Shown: positions 26,799-36,103 of the stretch, one piece after another
Position numbering within the stretch: position 1 is the first letter of the stretch
Layout of the letters: every line of letters starts with the position of its first letter
Notes under the pieces: model-generated
Databases searched by the model: none
The model's input: only the letters and a program-made list of their open reading frames with translations
What the model was told of the DNA's origin: nothing
From: an uncultured Prevotellaceae bacterium
GTDB lineage: Bacteria; Bacteroidota; Bacteroidia; Bacteroidales; Bacteroidaceae
Assembly: GCA_902799765.1 (NCBI GenBank)
Contig: CADCBZ010000013.1
Coordinates: 1 to 64,000 of the forward strand
DNA: 64,000 nucleotides
Direction of reading: 5' to 3'
Made by a program: the position numbers and the translations under genes

Positions 26799-28604
26799 GT
26801 GGAGACGACAATAACAGATAGAAGACCTGAGTGGCTGAAACGCCTGCATGAATGGCGGGTGGCCCATGTGAGCGAGAAGATGTTTATGATCATTCTCGCC
26901 CTCCTCATTGGCTTCTTTGCTGCTGTGGCTGCCTTCTCACTCCACTGGATCATCAACCAGATTGTTTCGTTACTGACCAGCTCTTTCGACAGAACAGGTG
27001 CCAACTGGCTCTATCTGGTTTATCCCGTAGTGGGTATCTACCTGACATCGCTCTTTGTGCGCTACGTGGTAAAGGATAACATCTCACATGGTATCACCCG
27101 TATCCTCTATGCGATTTCTAGTAATAGATCGCGTCTGAAATCACATAATTGCTGGTCATCCGTCATAGCCTCTGCCATTACTATCGGTTTCGGAGGTTCG
27201 GTGGGTGCTGAGGCACCGATCGTGCTGACAGGTTCTGCCATTGGCTCTAATCTCGGACAGCTATTCCATCTCGACCGAAAAATGCTGATGACGCTGGTGG
27301 GCTGTGGCGCGGCTGGTGCTATCGCAGGTATCTTCAAAGCCCCGATAGCAGGATTGGTGTTCACGTTGGAGGTGCTGATGATTGATATGACGATGTCGGC
27401 CTTGTTGCCGATTCTCGTGTCGTGTGTGACGGCTACTTGTTTCACCTATATCTTCAGTGGTGATGCCTCGCTCTTTACTTTCCATCTCGATAGTGAGTGG
27501 TCTGTGCAGCGTATTCCTGCCTGTATCTTATTAGGTATCAGCTGTGGTCTGGTGTCGCTCTACTTCATCCGTATGATGGGCGTCTGCGAGGATGTGTTTG
27601 CACGCTTCAAGAATAAGCCTTATATCAAACTGGCCATTGGTGGAACCGTACTGAGTCTGCTCATCTTCCTTTTCCCTGCACTCTATGGTGAGGGCTATAT
27701 CAGCATCAATCTGTTACTGAACGGAAGGACGGAGGCAGACTGGAATCAGATTCTGAACAACTCCCTGTTCTCTGGACAGGGCTCGATGCTGATCCCCTAT
27801 ATCGCCTTGGTGCTGTTTACGAAGGTGATGGCCACCTCTGCAACTAATGGTGGTGGCGGTTGCGGTGGTACGTTTGCTCCCTCTTTGTTTATCGGATGCT
27901 TTACGGGCTTCTTGTTCTCCCGTCTCTGGAACATGAATGAGATAGGCATCTATATCCCAGAGAAGAATTTCTCGCTGTTGGGTATGGCTGGTGTGATGTC
28001 GGGTGTGATGCATGCGCCTCTGACAGGTATCTTCCTGATTGCCGAACTGACGGGTGGTTATAGTATGTTTATGCCGCTGATGATTGTTAGTGTGTGCGCC
28101 TATCTCACCATCATCATTTTCGAGCCTCATAGTATCTATGGCTCTCGTCTGGCCAAACAGGGTAAGTTGATTACGCACCATACCGACCATGCCGTTCTGA
28201 CACTGATGAATCTCGACTCGGTGATAGAGAAGGATTATCTGAGTGTAACACCGGATATGGAACTGGGACAGATCGTGCACAAAATCAGCCGAAGCCATTC
28301 TACGGTAATCCCTGTGTTGGATGCAGGTGGTATGCTGATCGGGGAGATCGACATTATGAAGATCCGTAATGTCATGTTCCGTATAGAGCTCTATCACCAT
28401 TTTATGGCTTCACAGCTGATGACGGATCCGAAGGCACGACTGAGTGATACCACACCGATGGTAGATGTGATGCGGGCATTCGACAGGACTGGTGCCAATT
28501 GGTTGCCTGTGCTCGATGTAGATAATCACCTGAAAGGATATATCTCCCGCCAACGTATCTATACGATGTATCGTAAGATGGTGGCTGATATGAGTGAGGA
28601 CTAA
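26799..28604 (+). CDS. CLC-family chloride transporter with C-terminal CBS domains
   Basis: 601 aa; GTG start directly after the tsaC stop. CLC membrane part about 20-440, with GSVGAEAPIV (gating Glu kept) and GGGGCGGTFAPSLFIG; two CBS domains about 450-600, probably ligand-binding regulators. At the place of the inner proton-transfer Glu of CLC-ec1 (FIIEEM) the sequence reads FTLEVL, so that residue is Val, as in animal CLC channels. Whether it is a channel or exchanger is therefore open. Confidence 0.9.
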   Translation: METTITDRRPEWLKRLHEWRVAHVSEKMFMIILALLIGFFAAVAAFSLHWIINQIVSLLTSSFDRTGANWLYLVYPVVGIYLTSLFVRYVVKDNISHGITRILYAISSNRSRLKSHNCWSSVIASAITIGFGGSVGAEAPIVLTGSAIGSNLGQLFHLDRKMLMTLVGCGAAGAIAGIFKAPIAGLVFTLEVLMIDMTMSALLPILVSCVTATCFTYIFSGDASLFTFHLDSEWSVQRIPACILLGISCGLVSLYFIRMMGVCEDVFARFKNKPYIKLAIGGTVLSLLIFLFPALYGEGYISINLLLNGRTEADWNQILNNSLFSGQGSMLIPYIALVLFTKVMATSATNGGGGCGGTFAPSLFIGCFTGFLFSRLWNMNEIGIYIPEKNFSLLGMAGVMSGVMHAPLTGIFLIAELTGGYSMFMPLMIVSVCAYLTIIIFEPHSIYGSRLAKQGKLITHHTDHAVLTLMNLDSVIEKDYLSVTPDMELGQIVHKISRSHSTVIPVLDAGGMLIGEIDIMKIRNVMFRIELYHHFMASQLMTDPKARLSDTTPMVDVMRAFDRTGANWLPVLDVDNHLKGYISRQRIYTMYRKMVADMSED

Positions 28605-28632
28605 GAAGTGAAAAATGAGAAGTGAAAAGTGA
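28605..28632. repeat. GAAGTGAAAA-type simple repeat
   Basis: Imperfect copies of GAAGTGAAAAATGA fill the gap between the CLC gene and fmt. Simple purine-rich repeats of this kind are familiar from Bacteroidales intergenic gaps. Confidence 0.6.
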
Positions 28633-28640
28633 ATAATTTT

Positions 28641-29618
28641 ATGGAGAAGAAGGATTTAAGAATCGTGTTTATGGGTACACCGGAGTTCGCAGTAGAGACA
28701 CTGAAGGCTCTGGTAGAGAACGGGTATAATGTAGTGGCGGTGGTGACACAGCCCGACAAACCCGTAGGTCGTCATCAGAATGAGGTACAGCCCTCAGAAG
28801 TGAAGAAATATGCACTCGAACACCAGTTGCCTGTGCTTCAGCCTGAGAAGATGAAAGATCCGGTCTTTGTGGAGCAGTTGCGTAGTTATAAGGCAAATCT
28901 TCAGGTGGTAGTCGCCTTCCGTATGTTGCCTGAGGTAGTTTGGGATATGCCTGCCTATGGCACTTTCAATGTGCATGCGGCCTTACTGCCCCAGTATCGT
29001 GGTGCAGCTCCTATCAACTGGGCGGTCATCAATGGCGAGACCCGTACAGGTGTTACGACCTTCTTCCTCGACAAGGATATCGACACAGGTCGCGTAATCC
29101 TGCAAAAGCCTTTCGACATTCCTGACACGGCTGATGTGGAGTATGTATATAACGGTCTGATGCATCTTGGTGCTGACATCTGTTTAGAGACTTTGGAGAA
29201 GATTATTGAGGCCGATGGACATCCAGAGAGTATCCCTCAGGAGGATCTCATGGGTAACGTGCGTCGTCTCTATGATGCGCCGAAGCTGTTTAAGGAGGTC
29301 TGTGAGATCAACTGGGATCGTCCTTGTAAGCGTATCTATGACTTCATCCGTGGACTGAGTCCGTATCCTGGTGCCTGGACAACATTGATGGGACCTGATG
29401 GCAAGTCGGTTGACCTGAAGATCTTTAAGACGACGAAGACAGAAAAGAATCCTGGTATGCGTCCAGGTATGATTGTGGTCTATAAGGGCGTGCTCTATAT
29501 CACCACTAGTGATTTCCTGCTTCAGATCGATGAATTGCAGTTGGCAGGTAAAACTCGTATGAAAGCCCGTGACTTCCTGAATGGTAATAAAAATATTGAG
29601 AACTATATAATAAAATAA
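28641..29618 (+). CDS. fmt: Methionyl-tRNA formyltransferase
   Basis: 325 aa from ATG 28641 (a GTG at 28629 lies in the repeat). IVFMGTPEFAV start; the formyl-transfer loop FNVHAALLPQYRGAAPINWA keeps the catalytic Asn and His, where most homologues have HASLLP. Formylates initiator Met-tRNA. Confidence 0.96.
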   Translation: MEKKDLRIVFMGTPEFAVETLKALVENGYNVVAVVTQPDKPVGRHQNEVQPSEVKKYALEHQLPVLQPEKMKDPVFVEQLRSYKANLQVVVAFRMLPEVVWDMPAYGTFNVHAALLPQYRGAAPINWAVINGETRTGVTTFFLDKDIDTGRVILQKPFDIPDTADVEYVYNGLMHLGADICLETLEKIIEADGHPESIPQEDLMGNVRRLYDAPKLFKEVCEINWDRPCKRIYDFIRGLSPYPGAWTTLMGPDGKSVDLKIFKTTKTEKNPGMRPGMIVVYKGVLYITTSDFLLQIDELQLAGKTRMKARDFLNGNKNIENYIIK

Positions 29619-29667
29619 AAGGTGTGTGCGTTTCTTAGGTATAAACAAAATTTTAATATGATTGCCT

Positions 29668-29772
29668 ATGAAGATTTCTACCCCACGACCCAAAGCGCGA
29701 ACGCTTGACATCATCAGGCAGATAGCTTACACCTATCAACCCAATGTAAACAAGGCCTATGGCCTAAACTAA
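29668..29772 (+). CDS. 34-aa small basic protein
   Basis: Starts MKISTPRPKARTLD and continues IIRQIAYTYQPN. I recall many 30-45-aa Bacteroidales proteins with a similar P-x(3)-RTL-x(2)-IRQIA-x-TY core, but cannot confirm the family here. It ends 4 bp before rpe and could be translated with it. Function unknown. Confidence 0.6.
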   Translation: MKISTPRPKARTLDIIRQIAYTYQPNVNKAYGLN

Positions 29773-29776
29773 AGTT

Positions 29777-30433
29777 ATGGCATTAGTATCACCTTCATTG
29801 CTCGCCGCCGATTTCCTGCATCTCGACCGCGACATCGACATGATCAACAGGAGTGAGGCCGACTGGCTTCATCTCGATGTGATGGACGGCTCGTTCGTCC
29901 CCAACATTTCTTTTGGATTCCCTGTGCTTGAGGCTGTAGCCAAGGCTTGTAAGAAACCGCTTGATGTACATTACATGATTGAGAAACCTGAGCGCTATAT
30001 CAAACAAACAGCCAAACTGGGTGCTATGATGATGAATGTGCATTTTGAGGCTTCAGTCCATCTGCACCGTACGGTTCAGGAGATTCATAATGAGGGTATG
30101 AAAGCCGGTGTGACGCTGAATCCCTCAACACCTGTCTCTATGCTCGAAGATATTCTTGGCGATATTGACATGGTGTTGCTGATGAGTGTGAACCCGGGCT
30201 TTGGCGGGCAGAAGTTTATCGAGAACACTATCGACAAGGTAAAGCGCTTACGCCGAATGATTGACGAGAAAGGCCTGAAGACTTTGATTGAGGTGGATGG
30301 TGGCGTACAGGGTGAAACCGCTCCACGTCTGGTAGCTGCTGGCGTCGATGTACTTGTCAGCGGTAGCTACGTGTTTAATGCTCCTCAGCCTGAGGAAGTG
30401 GTTCGTCAGCTCAGGAGTCTATCGCGAGGTTGA
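29777..30433 (+). CDS. rpe: Ribulose-phosphate 3-epimerase
   Basis: 218 aa TIM barrel: SPSLLAADFLHL, HLDVMDGSFVPN with the metal-binding His and Asp, VNPGFGGQKF, and EVDGGVQ. Interconverts ribulose 5-phosphate and xylulose 5-phosphate. Its last 23 bases overlap the 3' end of the sigma factor gene on the opposite strand. Confidence 0.97.
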   Translation: MALVSPSLLAADFLHLDRDIDMINRSEADWLHLDVMDGSFVPNISFGFPVLEAVAKACKKPLDVHYMIEKPERYIKQTAKLGAMMMNVHFEASVHLHRTVQEIHNEGMKAGVTLNPSTPVSMLEDILGDIDMVLLMSVNPGFGGQKFIENTIDKVKRLRRMIDEKGLKTLIEVDGGVQGETAPRLVAAGVDVLVSGSYVFNAPQPEEVVRQLRSLSRG

Positions 30434-31010
30434 CGCCGTATTGTTTCGACAGTTTCCGCATGTTTATCAGGGCGTAGCGCATACGTCCTAATGACGTGTT
30501 GATGCTAACATTTGTCTGCTCTGCAATCTCTTTGAACGACAGATCCTGAAAGAAACGCATAAATACAACTTCCCGTTGAGCCTCAGGCAGATTGTCCATC
30601 AGTCGTCTCACGTCTCTCATCACCTGTGCATTTGACAATTCACTCTCGCGGTTGCTGTCAAGCAGGGTGTTGCCACGCAGGTTCGAGAGGTCATTATCTT
30701 CTCCCTGATCCACGATCTTACTGCTTTTCACAGCTCTATAGTGATCGATGATCACATTGTGCGCAATGCGTGTGGCCCACCAGATAAACTTACCCGAATT
30801 GGTATAGTGACCATCTCTCAGTTTGGTGATCAACTTGAGAAAGGTCTCCTGAAACAGGTCGTTGGCCAGGTCTTCATCCTTCACTATATAAATAATGTAG
30901 CCGAAGATCTTGTCCTGACTGCGAGAAAGTAACTCGTCGAATGCTCTGTTGTTGCCATCAATGTAAGCCAATGCCAACTCTTCGTCGGTCATTGATTTCA
31001 ATGTACTCAT
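30411..31010 (-). CDS. ECF-type sigma-70 factor
   Basis: 199 aa: region 2 (about 20-90: DLFQETFLKLI, FIWWATRIAHN) and region 4 (about 135-190: LPEAQREVVFMRFFQDLSFK and the following helix-turn-helix with IAEQTNVSINT). No anti-sigma gene is adjacent and no SusC-type FecR partner is nearby, so it may be a stand-alone stress or housekeeping ECF factor. Regulon unknown. Confidence 0.93.
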   Translation of the reverse strand: MSTLKSMTDEELALAYIDGNNRAFDELLSRSQDKIFGYIIYIVKDEDLANDLFQETFLKLITKLRDGHYTNSGKFIWWATRIAHNVIIDHYRAVKSSKIVDQGEDNDLSNLRGNTLLDSNRESELSNAQVMRDVRRLMDNLPEAQREVVFMRFFQDLSFKEIAEQTNVSINTSLGRMRYALINMRKLSKQYGVNLAIDS

Positions 31011-31086
31011 ACTTTAATCATTTAAAATTCTGAGTAAAGTCTGTTTCGATAGGCAATAACGTTTTAAATTGTTAATTATTCGTGTG

Positions 31087-31118
31087 CAAAAATAGGCTTT
31101 TTTATTGAAACTACCAAA
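31087..31118 (-). promoter_or_regulatory. Promoter of the ECF sigma gene
   Basis: Minus strand: TTTG (31118-31115), 20 bp, TATTTTTG (31094-31087). This is the consensus of the primary sigma factor, so expression need not be self-activated. Leader about 70 nt. Confidence 0.78.
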
Positions 31119-31129
31119 TAATTGGCAAA

Positions 31130-31166
31130 AAATGTGGCGAAGAGTACGTTATTTGGCGTACTCTTC
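31130..31166 (-). terminator. Hairpin terminator at the rfbA stop codon
   Basis: 10-bp perfect stem GAAGAGTACG/CGTACTCTTC (31139-31148 with 31157-31166) with the rfbA stop in the loop; a T-run follows about 6 nt later on the minus strand. Confidence 0.65.
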
Positions 31167-32033
31167 AGCGCGACGGAGCAAATATTTGCCGTAGTCATTC
31201 TTAGCCATTGGCTGTGCTAAGGCAATCAATTGTTCCTTGTTGATCCAGCCTCGTTTGTAGGCAATCTCCTCCAGACAAGCCACTTTCAGACCCTGACGTT
31301 TCTCAATAACCTCAATGAAAGTTGAAGCCTCAGAGAGTGAGTCGTGTGTTCCTGTATCGAGCCATGCAAAACCACGTTGTAAAGTCTGCACTAACAGGTT
31401 CTTTTGCTCCAGATAGGTCTGATTGACCGTTGTGATTTCCAGTTCACCACGTGCGCTGGGCTTGATATGTTTGGCAATCTCTACGACACTGTTTGGATAG
31501 AAGTAAAGTCCCACCACGGCGTAGTTTGACTTCGGATGTTCGGGTTTCTCCTCGATGCTCAGACAGTTTCCTTTTTCGTCAAACTCTGCCACACCGTAAC
31601 GCTCCGGGTCGTTCACATAGTAGCCGAAAACTGTGGCGTGATCCTTTTCTTCAGCATTTGCAACAGCTTGCTTCAGCATACCGGTAAAGCCACTGCCATA
31701 GAAGATATTATCACCTAATACCAGACATACGCTGTCTTTGCCCACAAACTCTTCGCCAATGATAAACGCCTGTGCCAAACCGTCGGGAGAGGGCTGCTCT
31801 GCATACTCGAAACGTACACCGAGTTCGCTGCCGTCGCCTAACAGACGTTTGAAACCTGGCAGATCATACGGTGTAGAGATGATCAGGATCTCACGGATGC
31901 CAGCCAGCATCAGCGTCGAGATAGGATAATAGATCATTGGCTTGTCAAAGATAGGTATCAGCTGCTTGCTGACGCCCTTGGTGATAGGGTAGAGGCGTGT
32001 GCCTGAACCACCTGCTAATACGATTCCCTTCAT
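31149..32033 (-). CDS. rfbA: Glucose-1-phosphate thymidylyltransferase
   Basis: 294 aa from ATG at 32033; a longer frame to 32066 starts inside the -7 box (32056-32063). [22 protein letters not shown] is the nucleotide-binding motif; [10 protein letters not shown] and [20 protein letters not shown] follow. Makes dTDP-glucose, the first step toward dTDP-rhamnose. Single gene. Confidence 0.96.
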   Translation of the reverse strand: MKGIVLAGGSGTRLYPITKGVSKQLIPIFDKPMIYYPISTLMLAGIREILIISTPYDLPGFKRLLGDGSELGVRFEYAEQPSPDGLAQAFIIGEEFVGKDSVCLVLGDNIFYGSGFTGMLKQAVANAEEKDHATVFGYYVNDPERYGVAEFDEKGNCLSIEEKPEHPKSNYAVVGLYFYPNSVVEIAKHIKPSARGELEITTVNQTYLEQKNLLVQTLQRGFAWLDTGTHDSLSEASTFIEVIEKRQGLKVACLEEIAYKRGWINKEQLIALAQPMAKNDYGKYLLRRAEEYAK

Positions 32034-32055
32034 AGAATAAATGATTTGTTGGGTG

Positions 32056-32063
32056 CAAAGATA
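32056..32063 (-). promoter_or_regulatory. -7 element of rfbA
   Basis: TATCTTTG on the minus strand, 22 bp before the chosen ATG. No clear -33 box; the upstream DNA is A/T-rich. Confidence 0.65.
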
Positions 32064-32105
32064 CAAATAATTCTCAATCTTAATTCTTAATTCTTAATTT
32101 TTTTG

Positions 32106-32113
32106 TACCTTTG
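32106..32113 (+). promoter_or_regulatory. -7 element of the 32144 gene
   Basis: TACCTTTG, in nearly the same context (TTTTGTAyCTTTGCAGGC) as the promoter at 22106. Divergent from rfbA. Confidence 0.65.
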
Positions 32114-32143
32114 CAGGCGAAATTGACTAAATAATTAGATTAT

Positions 32144-32764
32144 ATGGGATTTTGGAATAAAATTTTTGGAAAGAGCGACGCTCAGAAGGTGGGTGGAATG
32201 GAAGATTTCATGACCCTCATCCGTGTGTATTTCCAGGCTGCGATGGCAGCTGATCTGGGCATTACCAATCTGGCTGCTCTTCCTGACCTTCGTGTGTTCA
32301 AGGCTACATTGAAAGTGGCTACTGTTAATAATAAGTTGGGTGTGGGCGAACGTACTCGCTGTAAGAAAATGCTGAAGGAAATGTATGGGATGGACGATGA
32401 TTTCTTCAAGGAGATCGACCAGAGTCTGCGTCGTCGCTGTAAGAAGATTCAGGATGCCCAGACCTATCTGCTTCAGTTCCAGGGCTTCACCCAGGACATC
32501 ATGATGCTGACAGGCAACCTGATGAAGTTCAAGCTCCGTTTGCCTGGCTTTATGAAGAAAGCTATTTATTCCATGACGGAGAAAACTGTGAACGATATCT
32601 TCAACAAGAACGACTTCTCTGATGCTGGTGTGTTGAAGACGGTGGTGGCTGTACGTGAATACAACCGTCGTCTCGGCTTCTCTCAAAAGTGGGTGACCGA
32701 CTTTGTCTATAAGGTAGTCATGCTTGCCAAGAAGGAACCAAAACCAGCAGATGACGGCAAATGA
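32144..32764 (+). CDS. Conserved cytoplasmic protein of unknown function
   Basis: 206 aa, helical, basic, no signal peptide or membrane segment; starts MGFWNKIFGKSD. I do not recognise a domain. It lies 81 bp before the coiled-coil/zapA/rny group and is on the same strand. Confidence 0.75.
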   Translation: MGFWNKIFGKSDAQKVGGMEDFMTLIRVYFQAAMAADLGITNLAALPDLRVFKATLKVATVNNKLGVGERTRCKKMLKEMYGMDDDFFKEIDQSLRRRCKKIQDAQTYLLQFQGFTQDIMMLTGNLMKFKLRLPGFMKKAIYSMTEKTVNDIFNKNDFSDAGVLKTVVAVREYNRRLGFSQKWVTDFVYKVVMLAKKEPKPADDGK

Positions 32765-32818
32765 TATAAAAAAACTTAAAAGATAAGCTCTTTGTTTACC
32801 TTTAAAGCGAATTTTATA

Positions 32819-32826
32819 TAATTTTG
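32819..32826 (+). promoter_or_regulatory. Possible -7 element for the coiled-coil/zapA/rny genes
   Basis: TAATTTTG, 19 bp before the 32846 start; TTTG occurs upstream at 32791 but the spacing (24 bp) is long. Confidence 0.5.
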
Positions 32827-32845
32827 TACACCAAATAGTTATGCT

Positions 32846-33142
32846 ATGGATCCAAATGAGATGACGCTGACAACTTTCGAGACCCGCATTCGGCAGATGA
32901 TTCTCCGTTTTCAGGAGCTGAAAAAGGAGAATAACGCTTTGCATGTACAGTTGCAGAAAGATGAACAGGAGATTCAGAATCTCAAGTCAAAGTTGGCTCA
33001 GGCGGACAGCAACTACAATTCACTGAAGATGGCCAAGATGCTTGAAATCACCGATGGCGATCTCGAGGGCGCCAAGGCAAGGGTATCCAAGATGATTCGT
33101 GATGTGAACAAATGCATCTCCATTCTAAGTGACGGAAAATAA
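32846..33142 (+). CDS. Small coiled-coil protein upstream of zapA
   Basis: 98 aa, almost wholly coiled coil (heptads about 15-60: FQELKKENNALHVQLQKDEQ). Its place next to zapA in Bacteroidales suggests a role in cell division similar to ZapB, but this rests on context alone. 12 bp before zapA. Confidence 0.75.
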   Translation: MDPNEMTLTTFETRIRQMILRFQELKKENNALHVQLQKDEQEIQNLKSKLAQADSNYNSLKMAKMLEITDGDLEGAKARVSKMIRDVNKCISILSDGK

Positions 33143-33154
33143 AAGTGCTATTCA

Positions 33155-33454
33155 ATGGCAGAAGTAAACAACGACAGACTCCATATACGACTGCACGTCT
33201 ATGACGAAGAGGTTGAAGTGACGATTCGTCGCTCTGATGAAGAGCTTTATCGCCGTGCAGCCAAGCTCATTACCGACCGGTATAATGCCTATGCTCAGGC
33301 TTATAAGGGTCGTAAGGGCGAGCATACAATTGCGTTGATGACGCTGATTGATATTGCTCTGCTCCATGAGCGCGAGCGCAGTAAGAATGATACTGCTCCC
33401 TATGATGATGTTCTTGCGAAGTTGACTTCTGAGATTGAGGAAGCGCTGAAGTAA
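33155..33454 (+). CDS. zapA: Cell division protein ZapA
   Basis: 99 aa ZapA-type protein: beta-rich N-terminus (RLHIRLHVYDEEVEVTIRR) followed by one long helix (to EEALK). Bundles FtsZ filaments. Lies between the coiled-coil gene and rny. Confidence 0.88.
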   Translation: MAEVNNDRLHIRLHVYDEEVEVTIRRSDEELYRRAAKLITDRYNAYAQAYKGRKGEHTIALMTLIDIALLHERERSKNDTAPYDDVLAKLTSEIEEALK

Positions 33455-33484
33455 GAAATCATTTAATAACAATATAGATTTTAT

Positions 33485-35026
33485 ATGGATTTAATTTTTG
33501 TACTATTGATTGCTGCCGGTGCACTCGTTTTAGGAGGCGTCGGTGGATATCTTGTTTTCCGCTACGTATTGAAGGGGAAATACAGAGAGATGGTCGATAC
33601 AGCCGAAAAACAGGCTGAGGTCATCAAAGAAAAGAAACTGCTCGAGGTGAAAGAAAAGTTCCTCAACAAGAAGAGCGAACTTGAGAAGGAAGTGCAGCAG
33701 CGCAACCAGCACATCCAGCAGAGTGAGAACCGTTTGAAGCAGCGTGAGATCTCGCTGAATCAGCGTCAGGAGGAGCTTGGTCGTCGTAAGAATGACCTTG
33801 ATAATCTTCAGACGCGCATTGATAACGAGAAAAAACTGCTGGCTATCAAGAGTGATGAACTTGAAAAGATGCAGCTCAAGGAGCGCGAGAAACTCGAGGA
33901 GGTGTCAGGCCTGAGTGCTGAAGAGGCTAAGAATCGTCTGGTTGAGTCGATGAAGGATGAGGCAAAGACCGCTGCTGCCAGCTATATCAATGAGATTATG
34001 GACGAGGCAAAGCTTAATGCCAATGCCCAGGCCAAGAAGATTGTGATCCAGACCATCCAACGTGTGGCTACTGAGACTGCCATTGAGAACTCCGTCAGTG
34101 TCTTCCATATTGATAATGATGAGGTAAAGGGTCGTATCATTGGTCGTGAGGGTCGTAACATCCGTGCACTTGAGGCTGCAGCTGGTGTTGAGATCGTGGT
34201 TGATGACACACCTGAGGCTATTGTTATCTCAGGATTCGATCCCGTTCGTCGTGAGGTCTGCCGTCTGGCTCTTCATCAGCTTGTGAGCGATGGTCGTATC
34301 CACCCTGCCCGTATTGAGGAGGTGGTTGCTAAAGTGAAGAAGCAACTTGATAATGAGATCATCGAGACTGGTAAGCGTACTGCCATCGACCTGGGTATTC
34401 ACGGCCTGCATCCTGAACTGATCCGTATCATCGGTAAGATGAAATACCGTAGCTCTTATGGTCAGAACCTCTTGCAGCATGCCCGTGAGACTGCAAACCT
34501 CTGTGCTGTGATGGCTGCAGAGCTCGGTCTGAATCCTAAGAAAGCTAAGCGTGCCGGTCTGCTCCACGATATTGGTAAGGTGCCCGATGAGGACAGTGAG
34601 ATGCCTCACGCACTCTATGGTGCCAAGATTGCAGAGATGTTCAAGGAGAAGCCTGACATCTGCAATGCCATTGGTGCCCACCACGATGAGATGGAGATGC
34701 AGACGCTGCTGGCGCCGATCGTTCAGGTGTGTGATGCCATCTCTGGTGCCCGTCCTGGTGCCCGTCGTGAAATCGTTGAGGCTTACATCAAGCGTCTGAA
34801 TGATCTGGAAGCCATTGCCATGAGTTATCCTGGTGTTACCAAGACCTATGCTATTCAGGCAGGTCGTGAGCTTCGTGTCATTGTTGGTGCAGATAAGATG
34901 AATGATGCCGAGAGCGAGGCCCTCAGCACAGATATAGCTACGAAGATCCAGAATGAGATGACCTATCCGGGTCAGGTGAAGATTACTGTCATTCGTGAGA
35001 CACGTAGCGTTGCCTACGCCAAGTAA
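33485..35026 (+). CDS. rny: Ribonuclease Y
   Basis: 513 aa. N-terminal membrane anchor (about 3-27), coiled coil (about 30-160), KH domain (about 205-265, [15 protein letters not shown]) and HD domain (about 330-425, [11 protein letters not shown]). Membrane-bound endonuclease that starts mRNA decay. 30 bp after zapA. Confidence 0.96.
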   Translation: MDLIFVLLIAAGALVLGGVGGYLVFRYVLKGKYREMVDTAEKQAEVIKEKKLLEVKEKFLNKKSELEKEVQQRNQHIQQSENRLKQREISLNQRQEELGRRKNDLDNLQTRIDNEKKLLAIKSDELEKMQLKEREKLEEVSGLSAEEAKNRLVESMKDEAKTAAASYINEIMDEAKLNANAQAKKIVIQTIQRVATETAIENSVSVFHIDNDEVKGRIIGREGRNIRALEAAAGVEIVVDDTPEAIVISGFDPVRREVCRLALHQLVSDGRIHPARIEEVVAKVKKQLDNEIIETGKRTAIDLGIHGLHPELIRIIGKMKYRSSYGQNLLQHARETANLCAVMAAELGLNPKKAKRAGLLHDIGKVPDEDSEMPHALYGAKIAEMFKEKPDICNAIGAHHDEMEMQTLLAPIVQVCDAISGARPGARREIVEAYIKRLNDLEAIAMSYPGVTKTYAIQAGRELRVIVGADKMNDAESEALSTDIATKIQNEMTYPGQVKITVIRETRSVAYAK

Positions 35027-35046
35027 CGAGCGTTAGAAGTACTTGG
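35019..35046. terminator. Possible shared hairpin at the rny/cobT stop codons
   Basis: Inverted repeat CCAAGTA/TACTTGG (35019-35025 and 35040-35046) with a small inner AACG/CGTT pair. No T-run, so weak evidence. Confidence 0.3.
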
Positions 35047-36103
35047 TGATCCGGGCGTTATCGAAGTTATTCATTTCGTTAATCATCCTAACGGCAGAGT
35101 CGATGAGGGGGTAGGTGCAAAGGGCGCCTGTCCCCTCACCGAGTCTTAGGCCTAAATGAAGTAGGGGGTTGGCTCCTATCATGTCAAGCATCCGCTTATG
35201 TCCGCTCTCGTCGCCACAATGGGTGAAAATCATATAGTCCTTTGCGTTAGGGTATAGTTGGATGGCGGCAGCAGCGCAGGCCGTCATGATAAATCCGTCT
35301 ATTAAGACAATCAGGTGTTGTTCTGCTGCACGCAGCATGGCACCGATGGCAGCTATCATCTCGAAACCTCCGAAATAGCGGAGTGGGGTGATGGGGGTTG
35401 GCTGTGGTTCAGAAGTCTGGTAATGAGTCAAGGCCTTTGAGAGCACTTCGAATTTATGTTGGATACCAGGTTTGTCGAGTCCGGCACCTGCACCAATACA
35501 ATCTGCTAAGGGGATATTCCCGAAGAGTGACATCCAGATGCTGGAGGGCGAGGTGTTGGCGATACCCATCTCACCAATGCACAAAATCCTGCATCCCTCG
35601 GCGATGCATTCGTCAACAAGCTCACAGCCCACTTGGATAGCCTGCTCAAACTCAGCCTCACTCATGGCTGGCTCGTAGAGGAAATTCTTCGTGCCATAGG
35701 CTATTTTCTTGTCGATAATTGGTATTCTCTCTCCACTCTCCTCTCTCCACTCTCCACTAAAATCATAATCCACACCGACATCGACGATGCGCAACTTAAA
35801 ACCATGCTGGCGACAGAACATATTCACGCCACCGCCACCATGCGTAAAGTTGATCATCTGCTGCCAGGTCACCTCTCGGGGAGACACACTGACACCCTCA
35901 CGCTCAATACCGTGATCGCCTCCGAGGAGCAGATGACAGGGGTGAGTAAGACTTGGCGTGAGTGTCTGTTGAATCAGGCACACCTGCATGGCTAACTCCT
36001 CCAAACGTCCCAAAGCGCCTTTGGGCTTGTTCAGATTGTCAATCTTTTCTTGAATGGCTGATTCAAGCGATCTGTTGATAGGTTGTATGACGAAATCCTT
36101 CAT
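35033..36103 (-). CDS. cobT: Nicotinate-nucleotide-dimethylbenzimidazole phosphoribosyltransferase
   Basis: 356 aa from ATG at 36103, which overlaps the cobU stop (ATGA). LNKPKGALGRLEELA start; catalytic Glu in LRLGEGTGALC near the C-terminus; GEMGIANTSPSS in the middle. Activates the lower base for cobalamin assembly. Residues about 114-126 (EWREESGERIP) are coded by a GAGAGTGG-type repeat (35725-35758) that looks inserted into a surface loop in frame. Confidence 0.94.
   Translation of the reverse strand: MKDFVIQPINRSLESAIQEKIDNLNKPKGALGRLEELAMQVCLIQQTLTPSLTHPCHLLLGGDHGIEREGVSVSPREVTWQQMINFTHGGGGVNMFCRQHGFKLRIVDVGVDYDFSGEWREESGERIPIIDKKIAYGTKNFLYEPAMSEAEFEQAIQVGCELVDECIAEGCRILCIGEMGIANTSPSSIWMSLFGNIPLADCIGAGAGLDKPGIQHKFEVLSKALTHYQTSEPQPTPITPLRYFGGFEMIAAIGAMLRAAEQHLIVLIDGFIMTACAAAAIQLYPNAKDYMIFTHCGDESGHKRMLDMIGANPLLHLGLRLGEGTGALCTYPLIDSAVRMINEMNNFDNARITKYF
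35725..35758. repeat. Short CTCTCCACT repeat inside cobT
   Basis: Several overlapping copies of CTCTCCACT within 34 bp, in frame in cobT. Base composition differs from the gene around it. Confidence 0.7.

Noticed and set aside
32135-32944. 269-codon open frame on the minus strand
   Set aside because: Spans two + genes and a promoter; no start signal or recognisable domain.
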